From positions 186,001-250,000 of the forward strand of contig JAHBXC010000002.1 of assembly GCA_019636675.1 (NCBI GenBank): a stretch of 64,000 bases of DNA. Reading direction: 5' to 3'. The number at the start of each line of letters is the position of its first letter. Within the stretch, counting starts at the first letter, position 1. This document shows positions 41,848-51,600 of this stretch, piece by piece. Both the position numbers and the translations under genes were made by a program. Below the pieces are notes generated by a model. It had not been told where the DNA came from. It saw only the letters and a program-made list of their open reading frames with translations, and ran no database searches. This stretch comes from Phycisphaeraceae bacterium (GTDB lineage Bacteria > Planctomycetota > Phycisphaerae > Phycisphaerales > UBA1924).

Positions 41848-42681
41848 ATGGGCACGAGCAGATTGAGCAAAGCAACGACCATCCTCTGCGCGATCGGCCT
41901 GACGACCACCGCCGGGGTGAGCAACCCGGTGATGGAGGAGATCTCGCAAACCAGGCGGACGCCGCTGCCTGGTCCGATCCTGCAGCCCATCACGACACCG
42001 CTCGGCTCCGTCGTCGTCAGGGATGCGCGAACACAACCCGGAGCGAGCGGGGAGCGGTTCGATGTCGCGGTCTTTGCGCAGATGGCCAAGCACACCAATG
42101 ATCAGTGCGCCACGAGGGCGGAGTACAGGAGCGAAGACGCCCTTCGGGGTCTGCACAATCACCTCGTGCTCGATCGGGGCGTCGCGGTCTTCAATGCAGA
42201 GGGCGTTGAGTCGGCCGGCGCGCACGCTGCGGGAGTCCAGGCGGATGCTGCCCAGATCCTGCGGCGTCCCTATCCCCTGACGACAATCCGATCGATAGGC
42301 GCCGGGGCGGAGGGCTCGATCATCGTCGTCGCGGTCACGACAGGCGTCCTGAGTCCCGCGCCTCAGAATCCGGTCCACACCAGCATCGATGTCGTGATGA
42401 TGTATCTCTCGGGCACGGATTCGTCGGTCCTCTACGCGTCGCAGCACTTCGCCGACGGAAGGGGCTTCGTCGAGACGGGGCAACTCCCCGGCACCCGGCG
42501 CGATCGAGACTTTCTGTCCGTCAACCTGATCCTCGATGAGAACGGGGCCGTCGTCAGGGCCGGGGGGCCGGCAACCCTCTCGCTCGCCGAGCAGAAGCAC
42601 ACGAGGATTCGGGATCTGCGTGACTCACTCCAGGCCCAGCTGAAGGTCCACGGCGAACGCTTCTGGGAGCCCGGCCTCTAG
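41848..42681 (+). CDS. Secreted protein of unknown family, copy 2
   Basis: This 277-residue protein has a signal segment (MGTSRLSKATTILCAIGLTTTAG) and the same core and end motifs as its upstream neighbour (LRRPYPLTTIRSIGAGAEGS, EGSIIVVAVTTGVL, FWEPGL at the C-terminus). ATG 41848 with AGGA 7 bases upstream is preferred over ATG 41833. The two differ a good deal outside these blocks, so the duplication is not recent. The gene is 83 bp behind copy 1, with no terminator in between, and is followed by the broken antiporter gene. Function unknown. Confidence 0.6.
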   Translation: MGTSRLSKATTILCAIGLTTTAGVSNPVMEEISQTRRTPLPGPILQPITTPLGSVVVRDARTQPGASGERFDVAVFAQMAKHTNDQCATRAEYRSEDALRGLHNHLVLDRGVAVFNAEGVESAGAHAAGVQADAAQILRRPYPLTTIRSIGAGAEGSIIVVAVTTGVLSPAPQNPVHTSIDVVMMYLSGTDSSVLYASQHFADGRGFVETGQLPGTRRDRDFLSVNLILDENGAVVRAGGPATLSLAEQKHTRIRDLRDSLQAQLKVHGERFWEPGL

Positions 42682-42747
42682 GGGGTTGTCGCTGGTATCG
42701 TGAGGGGCTGACCGACCACCCGTGACCGCGCACGGAGGCGCCCCTCG

Positions 42748-43843
42748 ATGCACATCGAATCGCTGAATCACTTCGAGCTGATCGCCGCCGTGCTGCTCCT
42801 GGCGACGGCGGCGGGCGCGATCGTGACGCTGCTGCGCCAGCCGCTGATCGTCGCGTTCATCGCGGTGGGCATCCTCGCCGGCCCGGTCGGTCTCGGCCTG
42901 TGCGCGAGGGAGACTTCTTCCCGGCGCTCGCGGAGATGGGCATCGCGTTGCTGCTGTTCCTTGTGGGTTTGCGTCTGGACCTGCAGGTGATCCGGACGAT
43001 GGGCCCGGTCGCGCTCGCGACGGGGCTGGGGCAGGTCGCGTTCACCTCGATCATCGGGTTCGGGCTCTGCCTGGCGCTGGGGCTGAGCGTGGTCGCCTCG
43101 ATCTATGTCGCGGTCGCGCTGACCTTCTCGAGCACCATCATCATCGTCAAGCTGCTGAGCGACAAGCGCGAGATCGATTCGTCTGCGAGACGCTCGGGCA
43201 CATCGACTCGGGCGTCATGGGCCTGATCACGCTCGTGGGTCTGATCACGATCGGGCTGTCGACGTACATGATCCTTTACTCGCACCCGCTGTACGAGTTC
43301 CTTGCGCCGGCGCTGCGCGTGTTCGAGCGCCGGTCTCCTCATCGCGAGACCAACGACGAGAGCGATGCGCCGGAGGGCGCCGACGCGATCGTGGTCGGCA
43401 TGGGGCGCTACGGGCTGAACATCGCGAAGGAGCTGAGGTCGCGAGGGTGGTCGGTGCTGGGCGTCGACTTCGACCCGCACGCGGTCAGAAACGCGACGGC
43501 GCAGGGCATCAATGCGCACTACGCCGACGCGGAAGACCCGGAGGAGCTCGGCGAACTTCCCATCGCGTCGGCGCGGTGGGTCGTCTGCACGACGCCGCTG
43601 CACGCGACGGAGCGGAGCATCCTCGAGTCGCTGCGAGCGAACGGCTACAAGGGGATGGTGGCGGCGACGGCGCACCGCGCCGAGGAGGCGTCGGCGCTGG
43701 AGCGAGCGGGCGTGACGATGACGCTGTTCCCCTACGCCGACGGCGCGGTTCGCGCCGCCGAGCGGATCGACTCGCACGAGCCGGGGCGCCGTTCGGCGCC
43801 GGTGGTCACTCGGCCCGACGCTGCGCCGCGAGCAGACGCGTGA
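42748..43843 (+). pseudogene. Broken KefB-type cation:proton antiporter (CPA2) with TrkA-N domain
   Basis: Three plus-strand frames together encode parts of one CPA2 antiporter. 42748 to about 42900 gives the first helices (HFELIAAVLLLATAAGAI, LILRQPLIVAF-type, GILAGPVGLGL). About 42900-43170, shifted by one base, continues exactly with REGDFFPALAEMGIALLLFLVGLRLDL to KLLSDKREIDS. From about 43178, in the third frame, GHIDSGVMGLITLVGLITIG and a complete TrkA-N domain (DAIVVGMGRYGLNIAKELRSRG) follow. The middle membrane helices (roughly 200 residues) are absent. The gene therefore carries one frameshift and an internal deletion, and cannot make a working antiporter; an assembly error is the alternative. 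It overlaps the convergent kinase gene by 38 bp. Confidence 0.75.
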
Positions 43844-46127
43844 TCACCGCGTGGATGCTGGGTTCGTAGGTGACGAGGTCGGGGCCGGTCGCCGTGCCTT
43901 CGGCGATGCGCCGGCGGAGTCGTTCGAGTGACCACTCGGCCCACTCCACGGCTTCTGGCAGGGCGCTGAGGAGCTCGGGCGAGGCGAGCGGAGACTCGGA
44001 CGCGATCGCGAGGGCGTTCGAGAGGTACATCCCGGTGACCATAGCGGTCCTGCCGATGGTCCCGTCCTCGGAGTGAATGTGGTCGATCTCGCGGCTGCGG
44101 CGCACGATCTCACGCATGGGCTCGAGACGGTCGTTGATCTGGAGACCGGCGTCGGCGCGCGTGAGGATGTAGTCGGCGTGGAGGCTGAGAATCCGCATCT
44201 CCAGAACCGGACGCAGGCCTTCGTGCGTCGATGTCGGCTGCGAGCCGAGGAGTGAGAGGGCGTCGTCGAAGAGCGTGACCCCATCGAGCGGGCGCCCCGA
44301 CTCCCTCGACACGATCCCTGCCGGCAGCGCGGCGCGGATCAGCAGGTCGACGCGTTCGTTCGCGTCATCGATGCGAGGGAGGATCTCGCGCACACGGGGG
44401 AAGAGTTCGAGGAACCGGTCGAGCGAGCCGCCCGGGTTTGCCTGGTGGTTGCGCATGGCGTGCGCGGCGCGGATGTCGAATCGCAGGAGCGAGAGGTCGT
44501 CCTCGACGCGCCCCGGATCGAGTCGCGACGCGGCGAGGGTGAGCTCGCTCGCGCGCTCGAGGCGCGCGCTGCTGCCGGCGGGTCCGTAAGGGGGGAACTC
44601 CCAGTGGTGCGCGTTCTGGTGCGCGAACGCCGTGGCTCGCGCGAGGGGCGCGTTCATCCCGAAGCGCTCGAGGGCGCGTTCTCCCAGGGCGGCGGCGTGG
44701 TCGAGCGGCTCTTTGGCGCTGGGGAGTCCGAGCGAGGCGAAGTCCGGATGGCCCAGGGCGGCGCCCAGTTTCGTGTACGCATCGACGAGTTCGCGCGCAA
44801 ACTCGGGATCCTTCAAGGCGTGGTGCTCGAGGGCCCGGTAGCTGTCCAGCGTGCGCCGGAGCACCTCGGCCCGGATTTCGACGGCCCCCGGCACGCGCTC
44901 GAGCTGATCGATGAAATCCACGACGAGCGATGTGCTGAGCGCGCGCAGGTCCACCAGCCGGCCCTCGGCGTCGGCCTGGGCACGCCTTGCGTCGACGGCC
45001 TGCACCACAGCGACCGTCGCGACCGAGAGCACGGTGACGACGCCGAGCGTCAGCAGCCCCGCTTCGCGCCGATTGCGCTTCGCGAGGCGCCAGAGTCTGC
45101 CCATCGCCCCGGTGGGCTTGGCGTGGATCGGCTCGCCCCCGAGCCAGCGGCGAAGGTCGTCGCGCATGGCGGCGGCGGAGATGTAGCGGTCCATGGGGGA
45201 CTTCTCGAGCGCCGTGAGGACGATGGTCTCGAGGTCCGCCGGGATGTCGCGCCGGAACTCACGCGGGCTGCGCGGCGTGTCGTTGATCACGCGCTGCGCG
45301 GCGCGGGTGAAGGGGACGCCGTCGAGGTCGACCGGGTGCACGCCGGTCAGGGCGCGATAGAGCATCGCGCCCAGCGCGTAGACATCCGAGCACGCGCCCC
45401 CGGCGCGTCCCTCGAACTGTTCGGGCGCCATCGCGGTCAGAGTGCCGAAGCCGTGGGTGAGCAGGGTGAGCGTTGATTCACCCACCTTGTCGTCGAGGAG
45501 CCTGGCGATGCCGAAATCGAGGACCTTGGGGACCAGGTCGGCGCGCACGAGGATGTTGCCGGGTTTGAGGTCCAAGTGCAGGACGCCGTGCTCGTGCGCA
45601 CACGCGATGGCGTCCGCGATGTGCATGATCACGGTCGCGCGCTGGCGCAGGTCGAGGCCGTGCGCGTCGATCGCCTCGAGCAGGGGGAGGCCCTCGACAT
45701 ACTCCATAAGGATCCAGGGAGTCCCGCGGAGCTGCCCGCGGCACTGGCCGGCGGCGTAGAGGCGCGCGATGTTCGGGTGGTCGAGCCGGCCGAGCGCGAC
45801 GGCTTCCCGTTCGAGGCGCCGAATGAATCTCGGGTCGCGCAGATCGGGGTTCAGGATCTTGAGCGCCGCGCGGCGCTCGGTGGACCGCTGGATGACCTCG
45901 AGCACCACGCCCATCCCGCCGCGACCGATCTCGCGGACCGCGTGGAGCCCGGGGACCGCGCCGCGCAGCCACTCCAGCTCGTCGGGAGGCGGCTGCGGCG
46001 CGCTGCGCGCCGGGTTCGCCAGTGTGAGGAAATCGCCCGCTTCGCGCGCGACGAACTCGTCGAGATCTTCACGACCCTCGAGGTCGCGAAGGAACGATTC
46101 CCAGATCTCGTCGGGGCGGGCGGTCAT
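43806..46127 (-). CDS. Ser/Thr protein kinase with C-terminal helical region
   Basis: This 773-residue protein has an N-terminal region of about 70 residues, a kinase domain (IGRGGMGVVLEVIQ glycine loop, AALKILNPDLRD lysine, HLDLKPGNILV with Asp, DFGIARLLDD, FGTLTAMAPEQFEG), a transmembrane segment (about residues 360-380, GLLTLGVVTVLSVATVAVVQ), and about 400 helical residues of TPR-like character. The catalytic loop reads HLD rather than HRD. It is a single gene, divergent from the exported protein at 46406. ATG 46127 is chosen because it is the first start close to the kinase region. Confidence 0.82.
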   Translation of the reverse strand: MTARPDEIWESFLRDLEGREDLDEFVAREAGDFLTLANPARSAPQPPPDELEWLRGAVPGLHAVREIGRGGMGVVLEVIQRSTERRAALKILNPDLRDPRFIRRLEREAVALGRLDHPNIARLYAAGQCRGQLRGTPWILMEYVEGLPLLEAIDAHGLDLRQRATVIMHIADAIACAHEHGVLHLDLKPGNILVRADLVPKVLDFGIARLLDDKVGESTLTLLTHGFGTLTAMAPEQFEGRAGGACSDVYALGAMLYRALTGVHPVDLDGVPFTRAAQRVINDTPRSPREFRRDIPADLETIVLTALEKSPMDRYISAAAMRDDLRRWLGGEPIHAKPTGAMGRLWRLAKRNRREAGLLTLGVVTVLSVATVAVVQAVDARRAQADAEGRLVDLRALSTSLVVDFIDQLERVPGAVEIRAEVLRRTLDSYRALEHHALKDPEFARELVDAYTKLGAALGHPDFASLGLPSAKEPLDHAAALGERALERFGMNAPLARATAFAHQNAHHWEFPPYGPAGSSARLERASELTLAASRLDPGRVEDDLSLLRFDIRAAHAMRNHQANPGGSLDRFLELFPRVREILPRIDDANERVDLLIRAALPAGIVSRESGRPLDGVTLFDDALSLLGSQPTSTHEGLRPVLEMRILSLHADYILTRADAGLQINDRLEPMREIVRRSREIDHIHSEDGTIGRTAMVTGMYLSNALAIASESPLASPELLSALPEAVEWAEWSLERLRRRIAEGTATGPDLVTYEPSIHAVITRLLAAQRRAE

Positions 46128-46405
46128 GCGCGGATCCGTGCCAGGGATGCGTGGCCGGAGCCGACTCACTGTACACGATCCCTGGCGTTTCGAAAGACGT
46201 ATCTCCCCCGGAATTCGTGGCATGCGCCCCAAAAGCGGATTCCGGTTGTCCGTGACCGCGTGCGTGCGCGGGTGCATCCCGGCGCCCGGTCGGGACGAAC
46301 GACCACCCAATGGGGTGCGCCCGCGTCGCGGGCGTGCGCTTCGGTGCGCCCGCGCGAGCGGGCGTGTCAAAGGTCAGTGTCACAGTTCTGAATAGGAGAG
46401 AGACA

Positions 46406-47170
46406 ATGCATGTTCTTTCGACTCGAACGGCCTGCGCGTCCGCGCTTGCGGCCTTGTTCGCGTGCGCCGGCGGCGCGCAGGCGCAGACGGCCAGCGCCGT
46501 GGGCCTCGACGACTTCAGCATCCACGTGGTGGGCGAGGGCCTGTTCGGTCCGACGCGCATCAACACCCTGAACTCGCGCTTCCAGGTCAACGGGCGCAAC
46601 CCCAGCTCGGCGATGCGCAACTTCGGGCTGTGGACCGCGTTCAACCTCGACGGCGGCGCGCTGTTCGATTCGCCGATCTCGACGCTCGACTCGGTGCGCA
46701 TCGACCTCTTCGGCGCCGTGCCCATCACCGGCCAGGACGTTCCCAGCGTGATCCGCGACGGGAACCTGCAGGTCTATTTCACCACCGACAGCCGCGATGT
46801 GCTGGCCGCGGCCAACGGCTTCGTCTGGGACATCAACTCGCCCAACGGGCTCGGCTCGCAGTTCTCCGACCTCACGCTCGTCGGCGAGGTCGGGCTGGTG
46901 CGCGGCACGCAGGATGTGTCGTTCGATGTCGATCTGACCTCGATCCGCGAGACGCTCGTCGGGCGCATCAACGCCGGCGAGCAGGTCCGGTTCCTGTTCA
47001 CCTCGGACACGATGGACTTCGCGAGCAGCTGGGGCGTGGGCGTGCCGGGCACGAGCACGGTGCTCGCCTTTGACGGGCCTGCGCCGGTCGTGACCTTCGT
47101 GGTCCCGGCCCCGGGCGCCGCGGCGCTGCTGGGGTGCGCCGGGATCGCGGCGATGCGCCGGCGTCGGTGA
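46406..47170 (+). CDS. Exported protein with PEP-CTERM-like tail
   Basis: This 254-residue protein has a signal peptide (MHVLSTRTACASALAALFACAGGAQA) and a clear C-terminal tail PAPGAAALLGCAGIAAMRRRR. The middle (about 200 residues) is beta-rich with no recognised family (VRIDLFGAVPITGQDVPSVI, QVRFLFTSDTMDFASSWG). AGGAGAG precedes ATG 46406. It is probably a surface or extracellular-matrix component. A terminator follows. The 278-bp gap upstream (46128-46405) contains GC-rich dyads and the string GTGTCAAAGGTCAGTGTCAC, but no promoter that I can defend. Confidence 0.7.
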   Translation: MHVLSTRTACASALAALFACAGGAQAQTASAVGLDDFSIHVVGEGLFGPTRINTLNSRFQVNGRNPSSAMRNFGLWTAFNLDGGALFDSPISTLDSVRIDLFGAVPITGQDVPSVIRDGNLQVYFTTDSRDVLAAANGFVWDINSPNGLGSQFSDLTLVGEVGLVRGTQDVSFDVDLTSIRETLVGRINAGEQVRFLFTSDTMDFASSWGVGVPGTSTVLAFDGPAPVVTFVVPAPGAAALLGCAGIAAMRRRR

Positions 47171-47217
47171 TCGTTGCGTCGTGTCGCAAGCCCCCGTCCA
47201 GGGTTGACCCACCTGAG

Positions 47218-47242
47218 CCCCGCGATCGCGGGGTTCTTTTTT
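47218..47242 (+). terminator. Rho-independent terminator
   Basis: CCCCGCGATCGCGGGG (47218-47233) forms a perfect stem-loop followed by TTCTTTTTT, 48 bp after the stop at 47170. Confidence 0.8.
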
Positions 47243-47367
47243 GCGCGACCTGAGCGGCGTCGCAACGGTCGGGTCCGGGAACGAGCGTCCGCGCCGGGCG
47301 TTTCATGTCGCTTGGCGTCGTGAACGCATCCGCGGCGCGAATGTGATCGATACAGTCCTCTATCCCC

Positions 47368-48651
47368 ATGGCCCACACGAGCAGGCAACACAGAGCCCGG
47401 TCTTCCACGCGTGCGTGCGTGCGAGTGTGTCTGTGCGCGATGCTGCTCGGTGCATCGGGGGCGTTCCCGGGCTGCGGGCCCGGTGGCGACGCCGGCGCGC
47501 AGCGACCCCCGGTGTCCGCGCCGAGCCTGCGGGTTCGGTATATCGAGGCGTGGGAGTCGCCTGTCGAGCTCCGGTTGCGCGCCGTGGGCACGACCCGCGC
47601 CGTGGATTCGGTGACCGTCACGAGCGAGGTCTCCGGTCGCGTGCTTCGGCTCGGGTTCACGGACGAGTCCATCGTCGACCGGGGGCAGGTGCTGGCGGAG
47701 CTCGACGCTGGGCTGGCTCGCGCCGAGCGCGACGCCGCCGCGGCGCGCAAGGAGCGGCTTCGCATCCTCTACGAGCGCACGCTCGAGGCGTTTCGCGCCG
47801 GGGCCAGCAACCAGACCGAGGTCGACAACGCGCGCACGCAGTTCGCGGAGGTCGAGGCCGAACTCGAACGGGCGTCGCGGGTGGTGGAGGACCACACGAT
47901 CGTCGCGCCGTTCCAGGGTCGCGTCGGGCGGCGTCTCGTGAGCGTGGGCGCGCTGGTCAGCCCGGGCGACCCGATCGCCGAGCTGCGCACTGTGAGCCCG
48001 ATCCAGCTCGTGTTCTCGGCGCCCGAGATGTACCTGTCGTCGCTGCGGGTCGGCCAGCGGGTCGACGCCCGCTCCCCGGCGTTCCCGGGGCGCGTGTTCA
48101 GCGGCGAGCTGGCGGTCTCCGGCTCGCAGGTCGATCGCGCCACGCGCACCATCGAGGTGTACGCGCTCGTTGAGAACCCCGAGGACGCGCTCAAGCCGGG
48201 CATGTTCCTGAGCGTCGAGCAGGTCGTCGGCGTGCGCGACAACGCGGTCCTCGTCCCTGAGTCCGCGGTCATCCGCGAGGGCGCCAGGGCCGATGTGTTC
48301 GTCATCGTCGAGGGCAAGGCGCGGCGACGCGAGGTCGAGATCGGCGAGCGCCAGCCCGGCGTCGTCGAGATCGTCCGCGGCGTGCGCGCGGGGGAGCGCG
48401 TCATCACCCAGGGCATCCAGCGCGTTCGCGACGGCATCGTGGTCGACGCGAGCCCCGACACCGATCTGGAGGGCCTGGGCGTCCGGATCGGGGCCGCGTT
48501 CCACGAGCAGCCCGCGTTCGGTGCGCAGAGCGCCAGTCGCTCCCGACAGAGCGCGCTGCGCGCCGTGGGCGCCCCGGCAGTACGAGAAGAGGTCGTGACC
48601 GTCGAGCCCATGAGCGACGAGCTCGCCCCGTTCGATGAGCGGGCGCCCTGA
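47368..48651 (+). CDS. RND efflux periplasmic adaptor (lipoprotein)
   Basis: This 427-residue membrane-fusion protein has a hydrophobic signal ending in a likely lipobox (ASGAFPGC), then the paired lipoyl half-motifs (VSGRVLRLGFTDESIVDRGQVLAELD and IVAPFQGRVGRRLVSVGALVSPGDPIAEL), a coiled-coil hairpin between them (about residues 115-165), and a beta-barrel domain (RVFSGELAVSGSQVDRATRTIEVYALVEN). It connects an inner-membrane RND pump with an outer-membrane channel. Its stop overlaps the start of the pump gene by one base (TGATG at 48649-48653). No outer-membrane TolC-type gene is in the window. Confidence 0.85.
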   Translation: MAHTSRQHRARSSTRACVRVCLCAMLLGASGAFPGCGPGGDAGAQRPPVSAPSLRVRYIEAWESPVELRLRAVGTTRAVDSVTVTSEVSGRVLRLGFTDESIVDRGQVLAELDAGLARAERDAAAARKERLRILYERTLEAFRAGASNQTEVDNARTQFAEVEAELERASRVVEDHTIVAPFQGRVGRRLVSVGALVSPGDPIAELRTVSPIQLVFSAPEMYLSSLRVGQRVDARSPAFPGRVFSGELAVSGSQVDRATRTIEVYALVENPEDALKPGMFLSVEQVVGVRDNAVLVPESAVIREGARADVFVIVEGKARRREVEIGERQPGVVEIVRGVRAGERVITQGIQRVRDGIVVDASPDTDLEGLGVRIGAAFHEQPAFGAQSASRSRQSALRAVGAPAVREEVVTVEPMSDELAPFDERAP

Positions 48652-51600
48652 TGTTCCTCTCGACCCTCTCGGTGCGCAGGCCGGTTCTCGCGAGCGTCGC
48701 GAGCGTTGTGATTCTGGTGCTGGGCGTCGCGTCGCTCTCGCGGCTCGAGGTGCGTCAGTATCCCGACGTCGACCCGCCTGTGGTGTCGATCAGCACGAAC
48801 TACCGGGGGGCGTCGGCCGACGTCGTCGACGCGGAGATCACCAAGCGCCTGCTCGACCGGCTCAGCGGGATCGAGGGGATCCGCACGATCGAGTCGCGCA
48901 GCAGCGACGGGTCGTCGAGCATCGACATCGAGTTCAGTCTGAGCCGCGATCTCGACCTCGCCGCGGCCGACGTGCGCGACCAGATCAGCCAGGCGCGCGA
49001 CGATCTGCCCGATGACGTCGACGAGCCCGAGGTCAGGAAGTCCAGCAGCGATTCGTCGCCCATCATGTGGATCAGTCTGTCGAGCGACCGGCTGAACGCG
49101 ATGGAGCTGACCGACTACGTCGACCGGCAGCTCTCCGAACGGATCTCGCTGCTCGACGGCGTTTCGCGGGTTCGGATCGGCGGCGAGCGGCGGTACGCGA
49201 TCCGCGTCTGGCTCGACCGCCAGGCGATGGCGGCGCGCGGCGTGACGGTCGACGACATCGCGCAGCGGCTCGAAGCAGAGAACCTCGAGCTGCCGGCGGG
49301 CCGCATCGAGAGCAAGCTGCGTGAGTTCTCGGTGCGTTCGCTCTCGCGCCTCACCGAGCCGGAGCAGTTCGAGTCGCTGGTGATCCGAGGCGAGGGCGTG
49401 CAGCGGGTCCGCCTGGCGGACGTCGCGAGGATCGAGGTCGCCGCCGAGGACGAGCGGACCGGCTTCAGCGTCAACGGGCGGACGTCGGTCTCGGTGGGCG
49501 TGGTGCGCCAGAGCAACGCGAACACGGTGGACGTGGCGAACCTTGTCCGGGCCGAGGTCGATCGCATCCGCGAGACGCTGCCGGAGGGGATATCGATCCA
49601 GATCGCTTCCGACGACTCGATCTTCATCAAAGAGTCGATCCGCGAGGTCGTGACGACGCTGTTCGTCGCGATCGGGCTGGTCGTGCTCGTGATCCTGGCG
49701 TTCATCGGCTCGCTGCGCGCGACGATCATCCCGGCGATCGCTATCCCGGTCTCGGTGCTCGGCTCGCTGGTGGTGCTCTACGCGCTGGGCTTCTCGATCA
49801 ACGTGCTGACGCTGCTCGCGGCGGTCCTCGCGATCGGGCTCGTCGTCGACGACGCGATCGTGGTGCTCGAGAACATCGACCGGCGCATCCGCGCCGGCGA
49901 GAAGCGGCTCGTGGCGGCGGCGAACGGGGCCCGCGAGGTCGGCTTCGCGGTGATCGCGACGACCGTCGTGCTCGTATCGGTCTTCGTCCCGCTGTCGTTC
50001 CTGACGGGCAAGGTCGGGAGACTCTTTACCGAGTTCGGCATCGCGATGGCGTCGGCCGTCGTCTTATCGAGCTTCGTCGCGCTCACGCTGAGCGTCACGC
50101 TGTGCGCGCAGGTTCTTCGGGCGAAGAAGCCGGGAGCACCGGGCAGGAAGCCGGGCCTGGCGCGGCGCGCGATCGCGCGAACGACCGGCGCGATCGGCGC
50201 AGGGTACGGCGCGCTGGTGGGGCTGACGGTGCGCCTGCGATGGGTCGCGGCGGTCGTCGCGGTGTCGGTGGGGGGCGCGGCGTGGTGGTTCTTCACGAAC
50301 CTCCCGAGCGAACTGACCCCGGTCGAGGATCAGGGTCGGTTCTTCATCGTCGTCGAGGCGCCGCAGGGCGCGTCGCTGGAATACACCGCGGCGCAGGTGG
50401 CGAAGATCGAGGAGATGCTCCTGCCGTACTTCGGCGAGGACGGCGACGGCCCGCTCGATCGCGTGATCTCGATCCTCTCCCCGGGTTGGGGCGGCGCGAG
50501 CGGGGTCAACACGGCGCGCCTCATCGTGCGGTTCAAGCCGTGGGACCAGCGCACGATGTCGCAGCAGCGCGTCGTGTCCGAGCTCACGCCGAAGCTCGCG
50601 GCGATGCCCGGGGTGCGTGCGTTCGCGACGAACCCGGCCGGGCTGGGCATCCGGGGGGGCGGGCAGCCGATCCAGTACGGCATCGGCGCGCCGGACTACG
50701 CGACGGCGCGGATCTGGGCCGAAACGGTGCTCGAAGCGGTCGAGGGCGATCCGGCCTTCGTGAACCTTCGCAGCGAGTTCGAGCCGACCACGCCGCAGAT
50801 CACCGTGCAGATCGACCGGGAGCGCGCGATCGACATCGGGCTCGATGTAGCCGCGATCGGGCGCGCGCTGCAGACCTTCCTGGGCGGGCGCGAGGTCACG
50901 GAGTTCTTCGACCGTGGCGAGCTCTACAAGGTGATCCTCCAGGCCGACCCGGTGTTCCGCGCAAGCCCGGGCGACCTGCGCGACATCTATGTGCGAAGCT
51001 CGACGACCGGGACACTCATCCCCATCGAGAGCGTCGTTTCGCTCGAGGAGCGCGGCACGGTGCGGGACCTGCGACGCATCAACCGTGTTCCCTCGGTGCT
51101 TATCTCCGGCGGCGTGGGCGAGGGCAGCTCGCTTGGCGAGGCGCTGGAGCGCCTCGACGAGGTGGTCGCGCAGCAGCTTCCTGCGGGGGCGATCGTGAAC
51201 TACCTGGGCGAATCGCTCGAGTTCCGCGACTCGTCCATGCAGCTCTACTTCACCTTCGCGATGGCGCTGATCATGGTGTACCTCGCGCTCGCGGCGCAGT
51301 TCGAGAGCGTCATCCACCCGATCACCATCATGGTGAGCGTGCCCCTCGCGGTGACCGGCGGGCTCGCGGCGCTGTGGGTCACGGGCGAATCGCTGAACAT
51401 CTACAGCCAGATCGGGCTGATCCTGCTCATCGGCCTCATGGCCAAGAACGGCATCCTGCTCGTCGAGTTCGCGAACCAGCTCAGGCGGCGCGGCCGGTCC
51501 CCGATCGAGGCGGCGCGCGAGGCGGCGCAGGTCCGCCTGAGACCGATCCTGATGACCGCGATCAGCACGGTGCTGGGCGCGATCCCTCTCGTCATCGCGA

